A stretch of 8,019 bases of DNA, from the NCBI GenBank assembly GCA_900556295.1, contig USOK01000067.1:1-8019 (forward strand), written 5' to 3'. The notes below the pieces were generated by a model. It was not told the origin of the DNA. It did no database searches and saw only the letters and a program-made list of their open reading frames with translations. A program made the translations under genes and the position numbers. This DNA comes from an uncultured bacterium (GTDB taxonomy: Bacteria > Cyanobacteriota > Vampirovibrionia > Gastranaerophilales > Gastranaerophilaceae). Positions 5,855 through 8,019 of this stretch are shown here, in pieces. Position 1 is the first letter of the stretch. Each line of letters starts with the position of its first letter.

Positions 5855-5866
5855 ATTAAGTATAAT
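5838..5866 (+). promoter_or_regulatory. Near-consensus sigma70 promoter of the 663-residue protein
   Basis: TTGCAA (5838-5843), 17 bp and a perfect TATAAT (5861-5866) predict a start near 5873 and a leader of about 114 bases. Confidence 0.7.
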
Positions 5867-5937
5867 AATTACACTTAATACATTTATAACCTTAATTTTT
5901 CTTAAAATTTCAACGAAAAAAAGCAATAAGTGTAATT
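5867..5937 (+). repeat. 11-bp inverted repeat at the predicted transcription start and leader
   Basis: AATTACACTTA (5867-5877) and TAAGTGTAATT (5927-5937) are exact reverse complements 49 bp apart. The left arm spans the predicted start site, so pairing as DNA (looping by a bound regulator) fits better than an RNA hairpin. Confidence 0.4.
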
Positions 5938-5986
5938 TATAAGTTTTATAAATATGTGTGTAGTTATGAAAATTTAAAGTAGGGAC

Positions 5987-7978
5987 ATGTCGATAAAAGC
6001 AATAAATTCATCAATTGGTGCGCAACAACACCACAAACTTAATGACAAAAATTCACAACATCCAACATTTGCTGGAAGTTTCAATCCTGTTGTTACTGTT
6101 ATGGATGCTATTGATAAAGGAGGTTTTGCAGCTTCTTTTATTGCTCAAGACGGTATCGGCATGGTTGCACCGAGAATTTATGAAGGCTTGAACCGTAATC
6201 GACAAACAGATGAAAACGGAAAGAAAACTGGACCTCTAAACTGGGAATTCGCAAGACGTGAAGGCATTCGTGAAATTTTAAGCGGGCCAAGTGCGTTCCT
6301 AATTCCACTAGGGATTCTTACAATTATTAAGAAAGCATCCGGCACTGCCAATAATGTACATGTTGACCATATAAATATTCTTGGTAAAAACTTCTCAGAT
6401 TTTGCAGTGAAAAATCCAACTCAATTGAAAAATCCTGCAGAATTCAAAAAGGGTTACTATGCTCAAGTATTCGAAAACATCTTTAATAATTCTACAGACA
6501 AGAGTTTCAACGTAAAAGAAAAAGCTCAACATTTTGCAGACAAACTGGTTGAAGCAGAAACAAAACGAGTAAACAAAGATAGAAAAGGTGCCGGCAAAAT
6601 TCAATCAGAATTGATTGGAGAGTACATGAAAATTCGTAAGCAATTTGCTTCTCCATCTAGCGATGAATTGGGTGTAATTCTCAAATCTGAAGAAAAGAAC
6701 AAAACTGTCAATTCAAATATCAAACGCATAATTCAAAGTTTATCTGATTACTCTGGTGATGCTCTTGCAAAAACAAATAAATATATCAGTAGCCAATCCG
6801 GACATACTGCAGAAGAATTAGCAAAAGACGGCTCTTTAGCTAAATATGTTAAAAATTTCAACCTACACAGAGCCGGCACAAGAGTTCTTTCTAATTTTGG
6901 TATGTGGGGAGCAGTTGTTGCTTTCTATACATTAATTCCAAAATTGTATAATATGGGCTTAAAACACGATCCCGGGTTAAAAGGACTTGAAAGCGAAGAT
7001 AAAGCAGACAACACTGTACCAAAAACTAAGGTTAAAGACGAAAATAAAAAAAGTAAGGATGTTGCATTCAAAGGAAACTTTGCATCCGGTATTGGATCAA
7101 ACGCAGTTAAAGACGGATTTTTAGGAAAATTATTCAACAAATTTGAATTTAATGGAGCTTCAATGTCTGTTCCAGGAATGCTAACATTGTTGTTTGGTTT
7201 TTGTTTACCGCCAAGATACATTAATGCAAAAAGTGACAAAGAAAAGAAAGAAATTGTTGTTCGTGACGTATCAAGTTTCACAGCAATCTTGTTCGCTGCA
7301 AAAGCAATGGCTAGAGGTTTCTCTGACGCATTTGCAAAAATTTCAGGACTTGCTCTTAACGTTAAGCCGGAAGACCACAACAAAAGTATTCTACACAAAG
7401 TTAAAAACTACTTTACTGCCGGTGCCGGAATAGATGTATTAACAAGTGAACAAATTACTTCTAAGTATAGCAATATTGAAGACTACAAAGAAGGTATTAA
7501 TGGATTCTTCAACTTCTTGGAAGAAAACGGTGGCGACGTTAAAAAAGTTTTGAATATTGATAAAAACGTAAAAACTCAAGCTGAAAAAATTATGACAGAC
7601 TTCGGTGGTGGAAAATCTCTAAAAGATGCAACCTTGGAAGAAATCCATACAGCATTCAAAAAAGCTAAAGGTTCTGATGCTCTTGAGAATATTTACACAG
7701 TATTCAAATCTAAAGATAATAGATTTATTAATAGAGCTAAGACATTCAATAGCGCATTTGGCTTTGCATCAACACTTGTACTTGTTCCAATGTTTATGAT
7801 GTGGCTTGCTAGATATTGTGAAAGCATGACTAAAAAAGCTATTGCTAAAGAAAAAGAACAAAAAGCTGTAGCAACTGCAACTACAGAACCAGCTCCAGCA
7901 CAACAAAATTCTAAACCGGTTGCAACAACTGTAACTTCAGCCAAACAACCGACAATGGCAGGCTTTTTAAATAAATAA
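5987..7978 (+). CDS. Large membrane protein with two copies of the paralogue A/B module
   Basis: A 663-residue protein of unknown function, apparently an internal duplication. Module 1 begins with HPTFAG (25-30). It then has APR (61-63), K79-K80 and RRE (90-92), the hydrophobic segment 98-114, a long charged helical linker (130-290), and the membrane segment 301-318 ending IPKLYNMGL. Module 2 begins VAFKG (359-363). It has PPR (408-410), DK (417-418), KK (420-421) and RD (426-427), the hydrophobic segment 428-446, a charged linker (450-580), and the membrane segment 588-608. The tail is A/T/P/Q-rich (621-663). The start is fixed by the F-x-G leader; AGGG lies only two to three bases before the ATG. 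The gene is monocistronic. A scaffold or envelope role is conceivable, but nothing catalytic was recognised. Confidence 0.85.
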   Translation: MSIKAINSSIGAQQHHKLNDKNSQHPTFAGSFNPVVTVMDAIDKGGFAASFIAQDGIGMVAPRIYEGLNRNRQTDENGKKTGPLNWEFARREGIREILSGPSAFLIPLGILTIIKKASGTANNVHVDHINILGKNFSDFAVKNPTQLKNPAEFKKGYYAQVFENIFNNSTDKSFNVKEKAQHFADKLVEAETKRVNKDRKGAGKIQSELIGEYMKIRKQFASPSSDELGVILKSEEKNKTVNSNIKRIIQSLSDYSGDALAKTNKYISSQSGHTAEELAKDGSLAKYVKNFNLHRAGTRVLSNFGMWGAVVAFYTLIPKLYNMGLKHDPGLKGLESEDKADNTVPKTKVKDENKKSKDVAFKGNFASGIGSNAVKDGFLGKLFNKFEFNGASMSVPGMLTLLFGFCLPPRYINAKSDKEKKEIVVRDVSSFTAILFAAKAMARGFSDAFAKISGLALNVKPEDHNKSILHKVKNYFTAGAGIDVLTSEQITSKYSNIEDYKEGINGFFNFLEENGGDVKKVLNIDKNVKTQAEKIMTDFGGGKSLKDATLEEIHTAFKKAKGSDALENIYTVFKSKDNRFINRAKTFNSAFGFASTLVLVPMFMMWLARYCESMTKKAIAKEKEQKAVATATTEPAPAQQNSKPVATTVTSAKQPTMAGFLNK

Positions 7979-8002
7979 TTCCATATATTTTCAATAAAAA
8001 AT

Positions 8003-8019
8003 AAGACCGGCTTTCAAGC
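8003..8019 (+). terminator. Probable left arm of a terminator, cut by the window end
   Basis: AAGACCGGCT followed by TTCA and AGC begins a GC-rich hairpin 25 bases after the stop of the 663-residue gene. Only three pairs are visible before the window ends, so the rest is predicted rather than seen. Confidence 0.35.

Noticed and set aside
5954..5977. Eight-codon upstream frame (MCVVMKI) in the leader of the 663-residue gene
   Set aside because: It has no clear ribosome site and no regulatory codon pattern. It is probably chance.
6925..7398. 157-residue reverse frame inside the large protein gene
   Set aside because: It is the antisense shadow of a long, well-supported coding region and has no promoter or ribosome site.

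Overview
The window is AT-rich and densely coded, with short intergenic gaps, ordinary sigma70-type promoters and compact rho-independent terminators. TrmFO (folate/FAD-dependent tRNA U54 methylation), small membrane proteins of no recognisable family, and N-termini of the type 'short polar leader + PxF(A)G' together suggest a gut Gastranaerophilales/Vampirovibrionia ('Melainabacteria') genome. That assignment is an inference from protein style, not from a marker gene.

Layout. Positions 1-35 hold the first codons of a leftward gene with a good ribosome site. Positions 93-260 carry a start-less rightward reading frame that looks like the surviving 3' end of a gene, followed by a perfect terminator. 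A 65-residue membrane-anchored protein (411-608) has its own promoter and terminator. Converging on it from the right is a three-gene leftward operon: a zinc-finger anti-sigma factor (1853-2197), an ECF sigma factor (1352-1849), and an exported Spy/CpxP-like protein with a Cys-Asn-Cys-rich N-terminus (749-1336). An ECF-style promoter (TGAAC-N16-CGTT) lies just upstream of the anti-sigma gene, so the operon probably activates itself. The set resembles CnrYXH-type envelope or metal-sensing units.

Divergent from it is a rightward operon of two 213-residue membrane paralogues overlapping by 4 bp (2342-2983 and 2980-3621). It continues into a gene broken by a frameshift (3634-4267). A leftward trmFO follows (4421-5725). 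After a 261-bp regulatory gap with repeats and a near-consensus promoter comes a 663-residue protein (5987-7978). It appears to contain two copies of the module that the 213-residue paralogues carry once.

The most interesting content is this undescribed-looking modular membrane family, with its shared N-terminal F-x-G tag, and the sigma/anti-sigma/Cys-rich Spy-like operon. No RNA genes, CRISPR array, insertion sequence or phage gene was seen.
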